Positions 1 to 13,600 of a DNA stretch of 64,000 nucleotides are shown here, piece by piece. The position numbers and the translations under genes are program-made. The notes beneath the pieces are model-generated. The model was not told the origin of the DNA. It saw only the letters and a program-made list of their open reading frames with translations, and ran no database searches. Origin of the DNA: Pholis gunnellus (Eukaryota; Chordata; Actinopteri; Perciformes; Pholidae); assembly GCA_910591455.2 (NCBI GenBank), contig OU342819.1:745001-809000 (forward strand), written 5' to 3'. The first letter of the stretch is position 1; each line of letters starts with the position of its first letter.

Positions 1-2336
1 TATTTTCACCAGACCTGAGAAGTCTGCACAATTTGGTGAGTTTTGGAGTATGGCAAATACTACAAAAATTAAAAAATGTGCCCAAAGTGTAAAAACAAAA
101 ATGAGAAAAAAAGAAAAAAAACCTTACAATTTCAATAGGGCCTTTGCTGGCCCGACGTTGTCGGTTGCTTGGGCCCTAATAAAGTGTGTGACAGAAGGCA
201 ATCTCACATGTGGAGTTCTGTGGCAGATACTTTAATGGGTTCTAGAAAAAGGCAAGCAGAGACAGAGCCATGGTGTTCTCCTCTGCTCAGTGGATCACCA
301 CTATGTTTTAACAACAGACTGCTCTTCTTCATGAGTGTGTCTACAGGCACACTTGTGTCCTGGTTATGACAGCAGGATGCTGTTGCAACACCTTAACCAG
401 GATTCTGGACATTGTGTCTTTTTACAGAACGTAGTAGCTGAGATGGTGAAAACTCATGTATACTGGGATATGAAAACCCAGGACATTCAGAACATGACCA
501 AAAACAGAATAAGATACTAGTGCACATGTTAACACACTTCATGTCACAGAAACTTCTAAAACAACACAGCCATTCCTTTAAAGAGTGCCAGTCAGAGGCA
601 GGTCAATGGAAGCCCAGATGAGATCTATTAAGGGAACTATCGTATGAAGTATGAGCAGACGATGACAGTGAGAGGAGGAGACGGTGTACATCAAATAAGT
701 AACAGAAGATAAATGCAGTGGAATGGAGAACAAAAGATGAAGGGAAAGAGAGAGACAGAGACAGTGTTTAGAAAGTTTTCAATCAACTGAAAGACACCAA
801 TTTATGAATGGAGCAGAAGCTAAATGGCATCAATAGTGATAGAATAATAAATGTGAATAATTTGGGACATCATTTCAATCTGGAAGAGGACTTTAACGAC
901 CGTTAAACTGCATTCAGTCACTAGGTATTAGTCTCTTGAACCTCTGACCACGTGCAGCGACACAGACCTCACTGTGACCCGTTTTCTTCCAATGTAATAG
1001 TCTAAAACAAACTATCCACAGTGAGATCTGTGGGTTATCCAGAGACACCATTTCTGGAAGGAGGGCACAAGGGATCGGTAATGTCAAACTAGAGACTGAG
1101 GATGTTCAATGGGTGCATTGCTTTCCAGGTATATTGACAATAAGAGGGTTTCTGAGCTGGTTCCACAGCAGAAGTGGCAAAAAATGAAACTCTTACAGAA
1201 ATTGACAAAAGTCAAAAGTTTTTAATCCAAATCACAGCATGACTTTTTTATGCTGTTCCTCAAGTGTGTCAAATAAATGGTACCAACCCAAAACATTGTG
1301 GAACAACTTATGAGTCTTACTAGAGCATAACAATGGCCATCATATGTATACTTCCATCATAATGTTCTTTTACACTTTCACAATATAATGAATGAATTAA
1401 TACATGTATTTCTGATTTATGACTGAACATGTCACACACCACTGAGCTCAATTAATCTTCAGGTTCTCAGTTTTCAGATAATGTATACCACTAGCAGGTA
1501 CACAGAATATATGTCATATTCTGTGTACCTGCTGTCTCTGAAGTTATAAGAAAAAATGTTTTGTTTCTCTGTAGGGTTCTTTCCATAACCACACAGTTAT
1601 AATAACAATCTGAGACCGTGAGTGACAAAAAAACAACTTTAAGCAGAAAACCAATTTCAAAAAGTGTCACTTAGATTAGCAATTTAAATTGAATTGCAAT
1701 TTATTGTCATGGGACTTGTTTTTTGTCTTTAAAATCATTGTTTCGTTATTATTTTGTACACCGTAGCACTGAAAGAAGAGTATTGTATACCGTACGGAGA
1801 GAATGACAATCAATTCTACCTGGAACCTGGAACTTTAAAATCTTAATCCACTGAACACGCAGGGGTCTTAACAGATGCTACAGAGACAATTGACCCTTCG
1901 CTAAATCCCGCCCTCCAACACAGACTGGCCAATCATGCACAGCTCCACCCAGCTCTGAACAGTGTCCAACAACTATCCGTCTCTGCTCCACAGACTCATC
2001 AGTGTTTTCAGATGTTCCCCATGTTCAGGCTGCTTTAGTGGATTTGGAGCTGGTCATGGTAAACGTTGAGTAATAGTGATACTTGTTTCAAAACTTTACA
2101 TTTCTACGTAGAAACCTGTGGAGCTAACGTTAGTAGAGTATGTTAGCACATCATTAACTAGCGTTAGCATGTCTGTGCTACGCTAGCTACTGAAGTTATA
2201 CTGAATGTCTACACATGCTGACTGACTGACTGAGCCCAACACACTCACATTCAAATGTCTGAAATGTGGATTTCCATCCTGCAGTTACATGCAATGTTTT
2301 TTTGTTAAAAATGTTAAAAAAAATATTATTTCTTAC
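1..2336. other. Non-coding stretch left of atat1 exon 9
   Basis: No exon, RNA gene or named repeat recognised. It is probably atat1 intron or 3' flank. A GC-richer patch at about 1900-2070 has an inverted CCAAT motif (GGCCAATCA) and an ATG directly followed by GTAAAC on the plus strand. Confidence 0.5.
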
Positions 2337-2550
2337 CTGCTGCGTCTTGCTCTGCAGCGCTCGATGAGAGGGGACTGTGGGCTCTGGTCCCTGTGGCCCC
2401 CAGGGGCAGAAGCTGGGGAGGTGTGAGGGGGCGCCCTGCTGGGGGAGGATCCCACGCTGAGGGAGGGGGAGCACTGGGAGGATTCCGACCGCTGGGGGGA
2501 GTGAGGAGGAGCAAACGGCCAAGGACGAGCCCGCTGCTGCTGAAGCACCA
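2337..2550 (-). CDS. atat1: atat1 coding exon 9 (Ser/Pro-rich tail)
   Basis: 214 nt. Opens VVLQQQRARPWPFAPPHSPQ and includes SLSVGSSPSRAP, a motif I recall from fish ATAT1 tails. Low complexity, rich in Ser, Pro and Arg. Donor CAG|GTAAGA. A small terminal exon would be expected after this; I could not find one in 1-2336. Confidence 0.85.
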
Positions 2551-5500
2551 CTGAACAGGAAAAAAAAAAAGATATCTAGAGCTTTCACAATTTCACAGAA
2601 AGACCGGTTTGTCTAAACTTGAGAAAAGGGCCAAATGTTACTCATAACTGATAAGATTAGTTTGACATGGCCACCTGGAGTACTCATGAATAAAACACAG
2701 GGGCTGTTCTGTGCACAGAAGTCATTGCCGACTTACAGAAGAGTACTACAGCAATGTAGTAGTGCACTGCTGCTGGAGGATGACACCAGATCCCACACTT
2801 CCTATGATCTCGATCATGTCTTTTGTTAGACCCTCTGTGCCTGTTAAATGCTCACCTTGATGATACCATTGGGGTAAAGCTCCCCAGAGACACAGAAGAC
2901 AGTAAACGGATGTTTTAAATTGGTGGGTCTTTATAGCCAAATCAAAGATAATCATTTTACAGTTAAAATGACAGTAAATACACCTGCCAGTCAGCAGTTA
3001 TTACTAATCTACATTATAAATATATATATATATATATATATTTTTTATGGTGCGATATTTCACTCCTGCCCATCATGCTTCATACAAACTTAGGGAGTTA
3101 TTGAAGTTCATCACCATGTCTTCTTAAATATTAAAAGATTGTGCCCCATTAGGACTTAAACAAGTAATGCTGTTTTTAGTGTTTGGCTTTGATACACAAA
3201 CATGTCTGGCTGTAAATGCTAATCTAAATGTTTCTGTCATATTTAATAGAACTATATTTGAGATAGACTGTTGGTTAGTTAGACCTCGGCTGACCCTTGT
3301 ACTTACGTTTTGTAATGCAGGGCATTAAACATGTGATGAACTCTGTGATCTATATGGCATAATAGGAGCACAGGCAGAGCAACTTGGCCTAAATATAATA
3401 CAGTTTGACGTCCATCTCATGGTAGAAGGCTTAATATAAACTCCCCTCATCAAATACAAACATGACAGTTGAAAAACAGTTTTCATACACCACACCAGTC
3501 AATGTCCCTGTCTATGGCTGTTCACCTTCTCTCTCCATTAAAGAGTAGGGTTTGATCTCTCCGTCCGGCTTTCTGAGGGGAACCTTTCTCAACTGCGCCG
3601 CTGTGGAGGAGAACACACTCAGAACATGATGGGATCTCCCTCCCTCACACACTGTCCTTCAGAAGCTACATGACAACAGTATTTCCTTTGCCAGTGTTAG
3701 AAAATGATCCAGTGGTGAAGCCTGTGAAAGCTTGAAGAGAGGATCCGCCCCAAAACACAATTCACATACTGGTCTTGAGATCTTCAGCAACTTGAACCAG
3801 ATTTGGGAACAGGAGCAACATTTCTGTCAACAAAGACCGGACTTATTGAGAGACTTAACAATCGTCTCTTCTGCCATGTGAAATAGTTGCTCTTGCTCAC
3901 AGTTACTGGAGTAGTTTAAGATGTTTTTGAGGTGGATTTGAATCATCTTTACTGAGGGGCCTTCGACACAAATGAATGAATGGTTACAATGATTGGTAGC
4001 CTCCATCTGACACCAGCCATATTGTTAGAACCAATGTTTCACACATGCATTTTGCTTCCTTTCATGCTATTTGGTTCTTATTGGTGTTGAAGAATAATTA
4101 ACAGTTGGTACAAAACATGTCCATGAGCACCACGCAGCGCAAGACACACTCACCAGCACACACCAACAACACTGTTAACCTAAGACAGTATGCAGGTGAG
4201 AGTTATCATTATGAAATAATAATGTATTACTACTAGTATGATCCATCAACATCAATCATCATAGTTTAAATGGATTAAAGGAAAAACACATTTATATCAA
4301 GCCATTGAGTCTAAAAGTGTGTGCATCTGATTTGAATGTAATCTCCTTTGCTAGAGAAGTAATGTCAAATTTGAGTTTGCACATCATCAAGCTAACTCCT
4401 TTATTAACTATCGCCAAATGTCAGTTTTTATTAAAAAGAACCGCCATGCTACCAGGTAGAGCAGGTAACTCGCTGCCTGAGGAACAAACAGAGGTAAGGT
4501 GAAACCAGATCTTCTGGGTTTAGTTTCAAATGATGGAAAACTGTCACACTGACATTTTGTAAAAACGCTGAATATTAGAAAGAAGCTTCACAACTAGAAA
4601 ACAGTGCGTGTGTCTGTGTACCATTGGCCTTGTTTTGTAGGCTGCAAGCTGCAGGTAGACCCGGCTGGCTGAGAAACTAAGTGACACTAAGAGCTTCATA
4701 CATAGAGTATGGACTTAATTATGGGACAAAGGAAGGAGGACGTGATGCTGGGGACGTATGAGAAAAGAAAAGTCCTTACAAACAGCCGTACAGCCCCTGA
4801 TCCGTCAGAAGAGAGGAGGGCGAGCCTGGGAGAGTTTGATGAAACAAAAGATTTTGGAACTGGAATAAAAGCAGATCAGCAGTCCTGGGTTTTTTAGACT
4901 CGCAGAATCTCTAATGAGGGGGACCCTTGTCTTCCACATGGACATGTGCAACAAAAGATGAACTGATTGTGATGCCAAAAGCAAGAGTTCACAGTAAAGC
5001 TGTAGCATGCAACATATGTGTATTTACAAAAGTATGTGGTTGTTATGGCATTGAACAGCTTCTTTTTCCAGACAAATGTAAACTGATTTTGGGTTGAGAT
5101 AGAATTTGCAAGGAAGCCAGTCGAATACAGGTTCAGCTGGTAGGGACGTCAGGTTTGAACCCACGCACTTACCTGAGCTCAACGCTCATATTACCACAGA
5201 GAAGAAAAACTATTACATAACACCTTTCACAACAAAAAAAACAAAGCCATGGCATCAGAGTAGTGGAAAAGTTACCTGATCTGTTGAGGAAGAAGCCTTG
5301 AAACACCACAAAGTTATTGGCCTGGACAGAATAAAAAGAAAGAAAGATAAGTCAAGGTGCTCATGATAAAGGTGGCTGTGAGTAATGTTGTTTTACAATA
5401 ATGCTAACTTAAGTGTATAGATTGAAAATAAAATCATTAAAAGACAGATTACAGTAAGCTCATGTAAGCATAGGGTTAAAGATGTGAAGCTATCTTTTAG

Positions 5501-7621
5501 CACCTTGGATTGTTAATACTACCGCTTTGTCTTATGTTACACATCCAGAGAAAGTACAGACTGTACCTGAGGAACACTTGGTGTCAGGCAGTAATGCTTC
5601 GCCAGGAAAGACAGGAATTTGGGCGAGGGCCTGTCATAAGCCATCAGAACTGGCTCTAAATTCTTGTGCTGCAGAAGAGAGAGAGAAAACATGCTGTCAC
5701 TGATAAACAGCACAAAGCTATGAACTGTGATCATCATCTGTACTGCGGGTGGCAGATAACTGGTTTTACAATATTCAGATGTTTCTCTCAACAAAGTTGT
5801 TAAAGACTAACTAAACCCCAGAGTTTTAGCTGAAGTGCCTCAAACCTTGAAATTCAAAATGCAAAAACGTATCAACATGGGTAGAGATGGGGGGCTAAGA
5901 CACAACCAGTCATGTCTATTCTCAGCTCATTTTCCGTAACCACTGTAGCATTACAGTCACAGCACTGAAGAGGCCTTTTCTCTCTTTTCTTGAAATTAAG
6001 ACATCAGCACATTACAAAATCAGGTAAATCAGTTTTATTGACTGATTATCTGGTGATAGCGATGTGCTTTAAGCTGTGACATGAGTGTGTGGATGAAGCA
6101 TTACGTTTTTCTATTTTTCATGTAGGCTGGTTAGTTAGCGAGCTAGCTTGCTAGTTCCACCTCATGCTACAGTCACAGAACATAAAAAGCACCTCATGAA
6201 GTGCTGGCCTTGGTCTACTTTACTTTAACATGTAGCTGGACTTTACTGTTTTTAGCTTACCATTCATTAAAGCTGTTACCTTTTGAATTAGCTGATGCTA
6301 ATCACTAGTGTTTATGCTAATATATGCATGCTGACTATTGTGATTATGGTTAGGTAACTTCTGTATAGGGTCTGTTATCATGAGAAATACAGTACACACT
6401 CATAAACATTTGTGAATTTGAGTTTAGATGCAAGGCTGGGATGTGTGTATTCATTGTATTCATAAATACCCATATACAATTTGGGGTTTAATTAGTCTTT
6501 AAAGTTATTTCGGGCATCCCGGGTTCCTGAAGTCCCAATCCTTTTCTGCATCAACAATGTAGGTGACAGAGTAAGGATGGACATGAGCATGGGTTTGAAA
6601 GATCAATACTAAAGATCAGTGCTAAAGATCAGTACTTTCACATATCTGCACCGCTAGCTGCGTAAAGTGGGTATTACTGTTTTGACATAGCACTTGAGGG
6701 CCTACATACTACTGTTCAATTATTATTAATCCAGGAGACCCCTGCCTTTATATGTTGAGGAACACTAGAGACAGAGCTGGACAGAGATATTAGCCAGGTC
6801 AATATATCTATACAGTTTACAAACTCTCAAACAGAGACATCAGTATGAGCATCAAAAATCCAGAAATGGTCCGGCTATAATTGTGGATATCATTAAAAGA
6901 AAGCTTTCACAGATGTATATTTATAGTGGGGGAAATATTTATGGAGCAGCCAACCTTTGCAGCTCTATCAGGCATAAGGTCAGTGCTGTCACAATAACAT
7001 TCTTCATATCTGTATTCCATCACAACACATCAAGGCGAGCAATCAAGCCCAGACCCTATTCATGTTTTGAACTAAGGAACCTGAAGGTGACTGTAAAAAC
7101 ATCTTCCACTGCACTGAGCCTGCTTTCTAGTAATTTGACCCAGAGAGTAATGTTTCACCTGCAACATGAAATCAAACAGCTCCAGCCCGTAGCCATGTCG
7201 TTGAAAGTTCTCTGCTATGTAGAAATCCAGAACACACAGTGGCTCTGCCTCTATGTGCACACCCTGTCGGTCCTGTGGAGGAAATACAACCAGTTAACCT
7301 GAATAGCCGATGAAGCAAATTCATATCGACATATAATCAGTGAAGGATGTGGAATTATAGCTGGACTGAGTATTCAGAAATGAAGACAATTAAAGAAAAT
7401 AAGTGACTTACCAGCAGAAATAACTTCTTGTAGCCGACCTTGAGGAATCCCACGACCACACCACGTCCTCTGTATGTGGGGAGAGGAGGGGCAGAGAGTT
7501 TGGTTGGGATGGAGGAAGTAGAGCAGCAATGAGTAAGACCCTACAGTCCATGCATGGTGACCTCAGTGTGACTCAGCGATAGTGAGCTGAACAGGTCCAG
7601 CTGAAGAGACAAACAGTGAAA

Positions 7622-7664
<43 letters not shown>

Positions 7665-10600
7665 GAGTGAAAGCTGAGGGAAGGTGTGCGATGTACCCGT
7701 TGCTCTCTCCGTCCTTCAGCAGGTAGAGCTGATGCCTCTGGGACTGCAGCTTAGAAGCACTGGTTATAGATGCTGGGAGCTGTTGGGCCTGTGGACAGCA
7801 AACATGTACACTGGTAAACGGCTATCAACTTTTTTCAGTACTAGTGCTGATATGACCTCAGAGTTTTGGTACCACAACAATACTTTTAACAATACCTTAC
7901 TTTGCAAAAGATCAACCTCGTAATGACCATCAGTAAATCCCTACCCACCCTGTGTTATCTTCTAAAAGGAGCTTAGTTCTTCTTGTATGTCTCCACAGTG
8001 AACCAATAATCAAAAAAGGGAAAAGTCTTGATGAATTCAAGTAAAGGCGGGTCGTGTAACAACAGAGAAACTATGTCAAACCATCCGTTTTCAAACTGTC
8101 ACAACTGGTGCAGTATAATCTAATTTAATCCTCATTTATCCAGCCGTATGCTCACTACTTCCCCAACACATGCATCTTCATTAAAACTACTAAGAAGAGT
8201 TTGTTTTGATATAGCTTTCTGTTGTTAAACTTTACTTTTCTACAGATGGTCATTCTGTGGGTGAAGTATGAAGACACTTTGTGCTGGAGCGAAGCGAGTT
8301 GAAATAGAAATTTAAAAAAAGTTTGCGTCATGGGGCAAAGGAATCATTTGAAAGGATTTACAGACTGTAATGTCAGCTAATGTTGTCACGAGGGGACACA
8401 AAGTAAACAGGACAAAGCGCTGCAGTCACTTTCACTCTGGGAAGTGTTTGAGCATAACACTTTTTACTGCTGTGATGAGCCATTTCCAATATGCAGAGTT
8501 TACAGAGCACCGCTTTGTCTGTCTGTCTGTCTAAAAGGAGGATCGTGGTTGAGGTTTTTTAGCTGCCGCTTGTTCTCCGGGGGAATGCATGTTTTGACCA
8601 CACGCAGACATTCTTTCGATACGCCAACACTCATGCAAATAGACGTATTTTGATACTGTCATCTAGACTAGTTATTTGCATTAAAACACCCCATTTGCAT
8701 GATTAGGATATATTAGGTTTTTCAAGGTTGACATGGATTCCACACAGCCTCACTGACCAAATGTGATCCTCCTGATCATCTATTCATTCACAATCCTCAT
8801 ATTCATTTGCAGCAAAACCTATTTCAGTCTCCTAAAAAAGGCCCGAATAACATATCTATATCAGTTAAAGTGTTTGCTATATTTCATATTTTCTGTGCTT
8901 TATCTTGCTGTCAGACACTCCAGCGGGAAACTGAAGCACTTACTGAAACTCCTTTGAAAACAACTGGAATATTACCTCTCACAACATTGAAGCTGCTGGT
9001 CTACCGCTGCCTCTGATTGGTCAGTTTGTTTGTTATTGTGGCTTTGAAGACCGGAGAGATAAATATAATGGCTACACTTAAACTGATATTGATTTTTTAG
9101 GTGTCTAAAATACGTCCACAGTAGTTCATTGCTTTGCTCCTGTGCTGCTCTGCTGTAGTTTCTCCAAACTCCATTTACTGTAGTAAAACCCTGACAAACA
9201 CCTGAACTATCCCTTTAATTAATGACCATCTGGAGCTGAGTGATGGACCCCTCATCTTCTCACTGGGGATGCACTGACATATTTTCACATCAGTTTCATC
9301 ATTTCATGTCATCAGGGAGCATATTCTGCTGTCTGCTCTCTGAGTCTGACAGTGCAGCGTGACAGGACGTCAAATAATGTTTCACTTGCAAAGTAGCTGT
9401 GTGCATAGCCGTGATATGATACGCACATACCAGTGCTATGACGTCTAATTCCAGTACAACTGAGAGAAAAAGCTTTCACTAATGTGTTGTAATGGTTGCT
9501 AACAAAGTTAATTCACCTTAAACATGGACAGGTTTAAGGTTAACCTCTACGGAGGAGTGCATTGACCAGGTCCCACCTCCAGCTGCTAAACGGTATGCAG
9601 TGCTACGTAAAGAGGAGGTTCCACAATGTTGCCCACTATGCCAGCAAGCAGGAAGGTAGCAGAACTACACTAACCACTACCTCCAGCCCCATGATTCAGA
9701 AACTATCTACAGTCCCTGACAAAAGTCTTGTCGCTTGGATACAAGTTGACCTTAAGTGCCCCTCAAATATATTTGTAATACATTTTTTTTTACAAGAAAT
9801 GGCTAATTTCAATCCCAACAGCTTTTGAAATAATGTTTTGGTGCCAAACGAAACTGCTGAAAAGCATTCTAACGTTCACAGCTTGGTAAAGCCCACTGAG
9901 TCAGTTTTTGCAAAGACAAAAGTCTTGTCGCCTTGTCATATGATGCACCCAATCCTAGATTACAGTCTCACCTGTGATCAATAATTGATCAATCAATTAG
10001 TGGGTGTGTATAAAAAGAACCCCAGCACACCAGACCTTTGCATCAACTGCAACTTGACCTCTGACAACATGCCTAAGATTCACCCTGAGACCAAAGCATT
10101 GATTATCAAGAGGCTGAAGACCAGATCCACTGCTGAGGTGGCTGACACCTTCAATGTGTCTCAGCGTCAAGTACAAAGAATAAGAAAAAGAATTGAAGAG
10201 ACTGGAGATGTTTTTGACAAGCCCAGGTCCGGCAGACCCCGCAAAACAACTGCTCGGGAGGACCGTTTGTTGGCTTGAAAATCCAAGGCCAGCCCCTTTT
10301 TCACTGCAGCAGAGCTCCACCAGGCCTGGTCACCTCAAGTCCCCGTGTCAACCAGGACAGTTTGTAGAATTCTGTCTCGAAATGGCCTCCATGGTCGAAT
10401 CAGTGCCCAGAAACCATCACTAAACAAAAGGCAATTCCAAGGCCCATAGCCTGCTAAAAGGATGGACGCTGGAAAAGTGGCAGAAGGTGGATTTCTCAGA
10501 TGAATCTTCGGTTGAATTACATCACAGCCGCCGCAAATATTGCAGGACACCTACTGGAGCCCGCATGGATCCGAGATTCACCCAGAAAACAGTTAAGTTT

Positions 10601-13600
10601 GGTGGCGGAAAAATCATGGTCTGGGGTTACATCCAGTATGGGGGTGTGCGAGAGATTTGCAGGGTGGAAGGCAATATCAATAGCCTAAAATATCAAGAAG
10701 TATTAGCTACCTCTTACATTCCCAACCATAAAAGGGGGCAAATTTTGCAGCAGGATCGCATACTTCCATCTCTACATCAAAGTTCCTCAAAGCGAAGAAG
10801 ATCATGGTGCTCCAGGACTGGCCAGCCCAGTCACCAGACATGAACATCATTGAGCATGTCTGGGGTAGAATGAAAGAGGAAGCATGGAAGACGAAACCAA
10901 AGCATCTTGATGAACTCTGGGAGGCATGTAAGACTGCTTTCTTTGCTATTCCTGATGACTTCATCAATAAATTGTATGAATCATTGTCGAACCGCATGGA
11001 TTCAGTCCTTCAAGCTCATGGAAGTCATACAAGATATTAAATATGGATCTCACAGCACCACTACTTAATTCACTGATGTTATGCAACATATTTTTGTATT
11101 TGAAGTAAATTATTTGTTCAATTTTCCCATTACTCTCTGTAGGCGACAAAACTTTTGTCTTGCCAAAATCTGACCTTTCTGTGTTCATTAAATGTTCAAT
11201 CTTTCTTCAGTGAAGCAAATTTATTTTAGTATATTAAACATAATTTGGGAGGGTTTTAGCTTTCATATGAGCCATTTCTGAAACCAATGGATTAATTAAA
11301 AGTCAGGTTATAAGCTGTTGTTTCTACAAAATGGATAAGTGACAAGACTTTTGTCAGGGACTGTACTGTGAGACACCAGAGATTATGGTCATAGGGGGCC
11401 TCAACTGTGAAAACCTTCTCCAGAGCTACTGGCAAACGAAACTCAGGGACCAGAGAAAGTGGATCAACGTCCTATATGCATATATACATATAAATACATA
11501 TATACTGTATATATATGCATATATACATATAAATACATATATACTGTATATGGGTCATTGACAAAACAGGCTTCTAAAAAGGTCATTTTTTTAATTATCT
11601 TCAAAATGGATGTCATGCATGTTTTTGTGTCCGGAACAATGTGGTGAAACAAGTTTAAGTTGTGAACCAACTTTTCATGTGTTTTAATAGTTTTTTAAAG
11701 TATTTTTTAACTTCACAGGCTAAAAAATGTCAGGTGGCGCGACCACATATTTATATAAAAATATATATTTTCCTAATATTTATTCAAACTGAAATGTTTG
11801 ACAAGTATCCCTCAGAGTGTCTACTGTGTCTAACACATAGTATTTTGTGGTTGAGTTATATATATATATATATACAATAATTTATCATAGTTGCGTTCTC
11901 TTGGCCAGGTATTTAGTATATTTAACATTTGATTCAACATTTAAACATTTAAACATAATAATACAAATATACAAATGAATACATTTAGTACAATAGTTCT
12001 TCACATCATATTAAGCAAAAAAAGTCACTTTAACCTATTATTTATTGCTTTCAATTAATATTTTAGCTGGTCGCACCACCATGACATTTATCAGTTGTGC
12101 CACCTGACAATATCAGTAATCACAGGAAATATGCAGAAAATTTGCATTTTTATTTCAAATACAACAACATATTTTAGTCAACAGTCTCTTTTTAAGTAAA
12201 AGTAGTAAATATTTCATAGTAATCATGTTTAGCACATAACTGGAATAGACAAAATCACAGTCGCTTCCGCCTCTGCTGTTGCAGCTTCTACCTCATTGTA
12301 GCAGCGTTCTGCACACACTCCACACACACACTCCACACACACACTCCACACAGGACCTGCTGTCTGCTCCCTGTGTCGTGCTGATTTTGCTTTACTTGAC
12401 AGTGGCGTCCTTAATAGTTAAACAATATTCATTGAAATGAAAATAGTTTGAAAGTGTATAATATCGTTAACTTAACACTGTTAAACTTTTGAATTTTTTT
12501 AATATAATGTTAGAGCTTTAAATATAATATAAAGTGACAGTTTTTGCAGTTGCATCACCTGATTGACTGGTTGCTCCACCTGACATTTGCAACTTATTTC
12601 AAATTAAACAGGCATCTACTAGGACACTAGCATTAGCTTTTGTTCTTGCTAACAACTTCATACATATACATTTTAAATAGAATAAAGACATTTATGATAA
12701 AATAACATTGTTCTAGTTTTACATTGGTTGTACCACCCGACATGGAAAGTGAACCACTCTACCTATAAGTTGAAAGTAGCTGTTTTTATCAATATTCAAA
12801 AGAGATATAAAAACATTTTCACTCAGCTATAAAGGTCAGTTGAGGTCCTCTTGATGATGCAATATCCTGTTTACTGTTTTGCACTTTAATTTCATAATAA
12901 AAGTCCTATCTTTACAGTTGTGCCACCCTGACATTAGAGAACATTCAAATTGTTGGACAAAAGTTTTTAAATTATTGCAACAGCTTAAAACTATTGGTAT
13001 TTGTAAATATTGGTTTATTTGAATCGTTATAACAATAAAAGCATGCCATAGTATTTCATTTTGAATTTATTATCATTTAAATACCTTTTTTAATAGTTTT
13101 CTTAGTCTGTTCATCTGCTAGGACATTTTTAGGGTTTGAGATGCCAAAACATAAAATAATATATATTATTAGATTGTACTGAAAATGTATCAACACTGGA
13201 TAGGTTTTATAGAATGAAATGATATATGTCATCAATTGATACAATTATTTTAAAAGGAAATAGTGGACTCGGACACAAAAATATGCACGTCATGTCATTG
13301 ACCCATATATAGTTCTGTTTTGCTTTACTTTAAGTAGTGTTATAACTACTGGTTGATTAACTGGTTAGTCAATACATTAATTAGTCAATATTGTAATACT
13401 TGTACACAGCACAGGGCACAGTTAAACTAACCCAGCCTAGTATTAGGAGCAGAGGCAGCTACCGTACAGCCAGCGGAGGTGCTCATTGCAGGGTTGTAGA
13501 GCACCGCTCATTGCTCTTTACTCCAGGGAAGTGAAGAAGACGTTGGTTATAACTTTAGTATATCCAGTGCAGTCACTGAGCCCTGAAACCCTGCTGCTGC

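Larger units (their letters stand above)
2551..7158. other. atat1 introns 5-8
   Basis: Intronic sequence between exons at 2550, 3526-3600, 5276-5321, 5567-5668 and 7159. There is an (AT)n run at about 3017-3041. No transposon recognised. An open frame at 6883-7302 on the plus strand is antisense to exon 5 and not a gene. Confidence 0.6.
11551..13305. mobile_element. 1.75 kb TIR-bounded non-autonomous element with internal CCACCTGACA motifs
   Basis: The left end is TGGGTCATTGAC and the right end GTCATTGACCCA, inverted with one mismatch and flanked by TA on both sides. A second stretch pairs further in: ATGTTTTTGTGTCCGGA near 11619 against TCGGACACAAAAATATGCA near 13270, inverted, with a roughly 50-bp length difference. 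The interior is AT-rich, has no transposase, and carries seven copies of a motif close to GTTGTGCCACCTGACATT. TA duplication would fit a Tc1/mariner-type MITE, but I do not recognise the family. Confidence 0.65.

Noticed and set aside
6883..7302. 139-residue plus-strand frame
   Set aside because: Overlaps atat1 exon 5 on the other strand and continues into introns; no domain.
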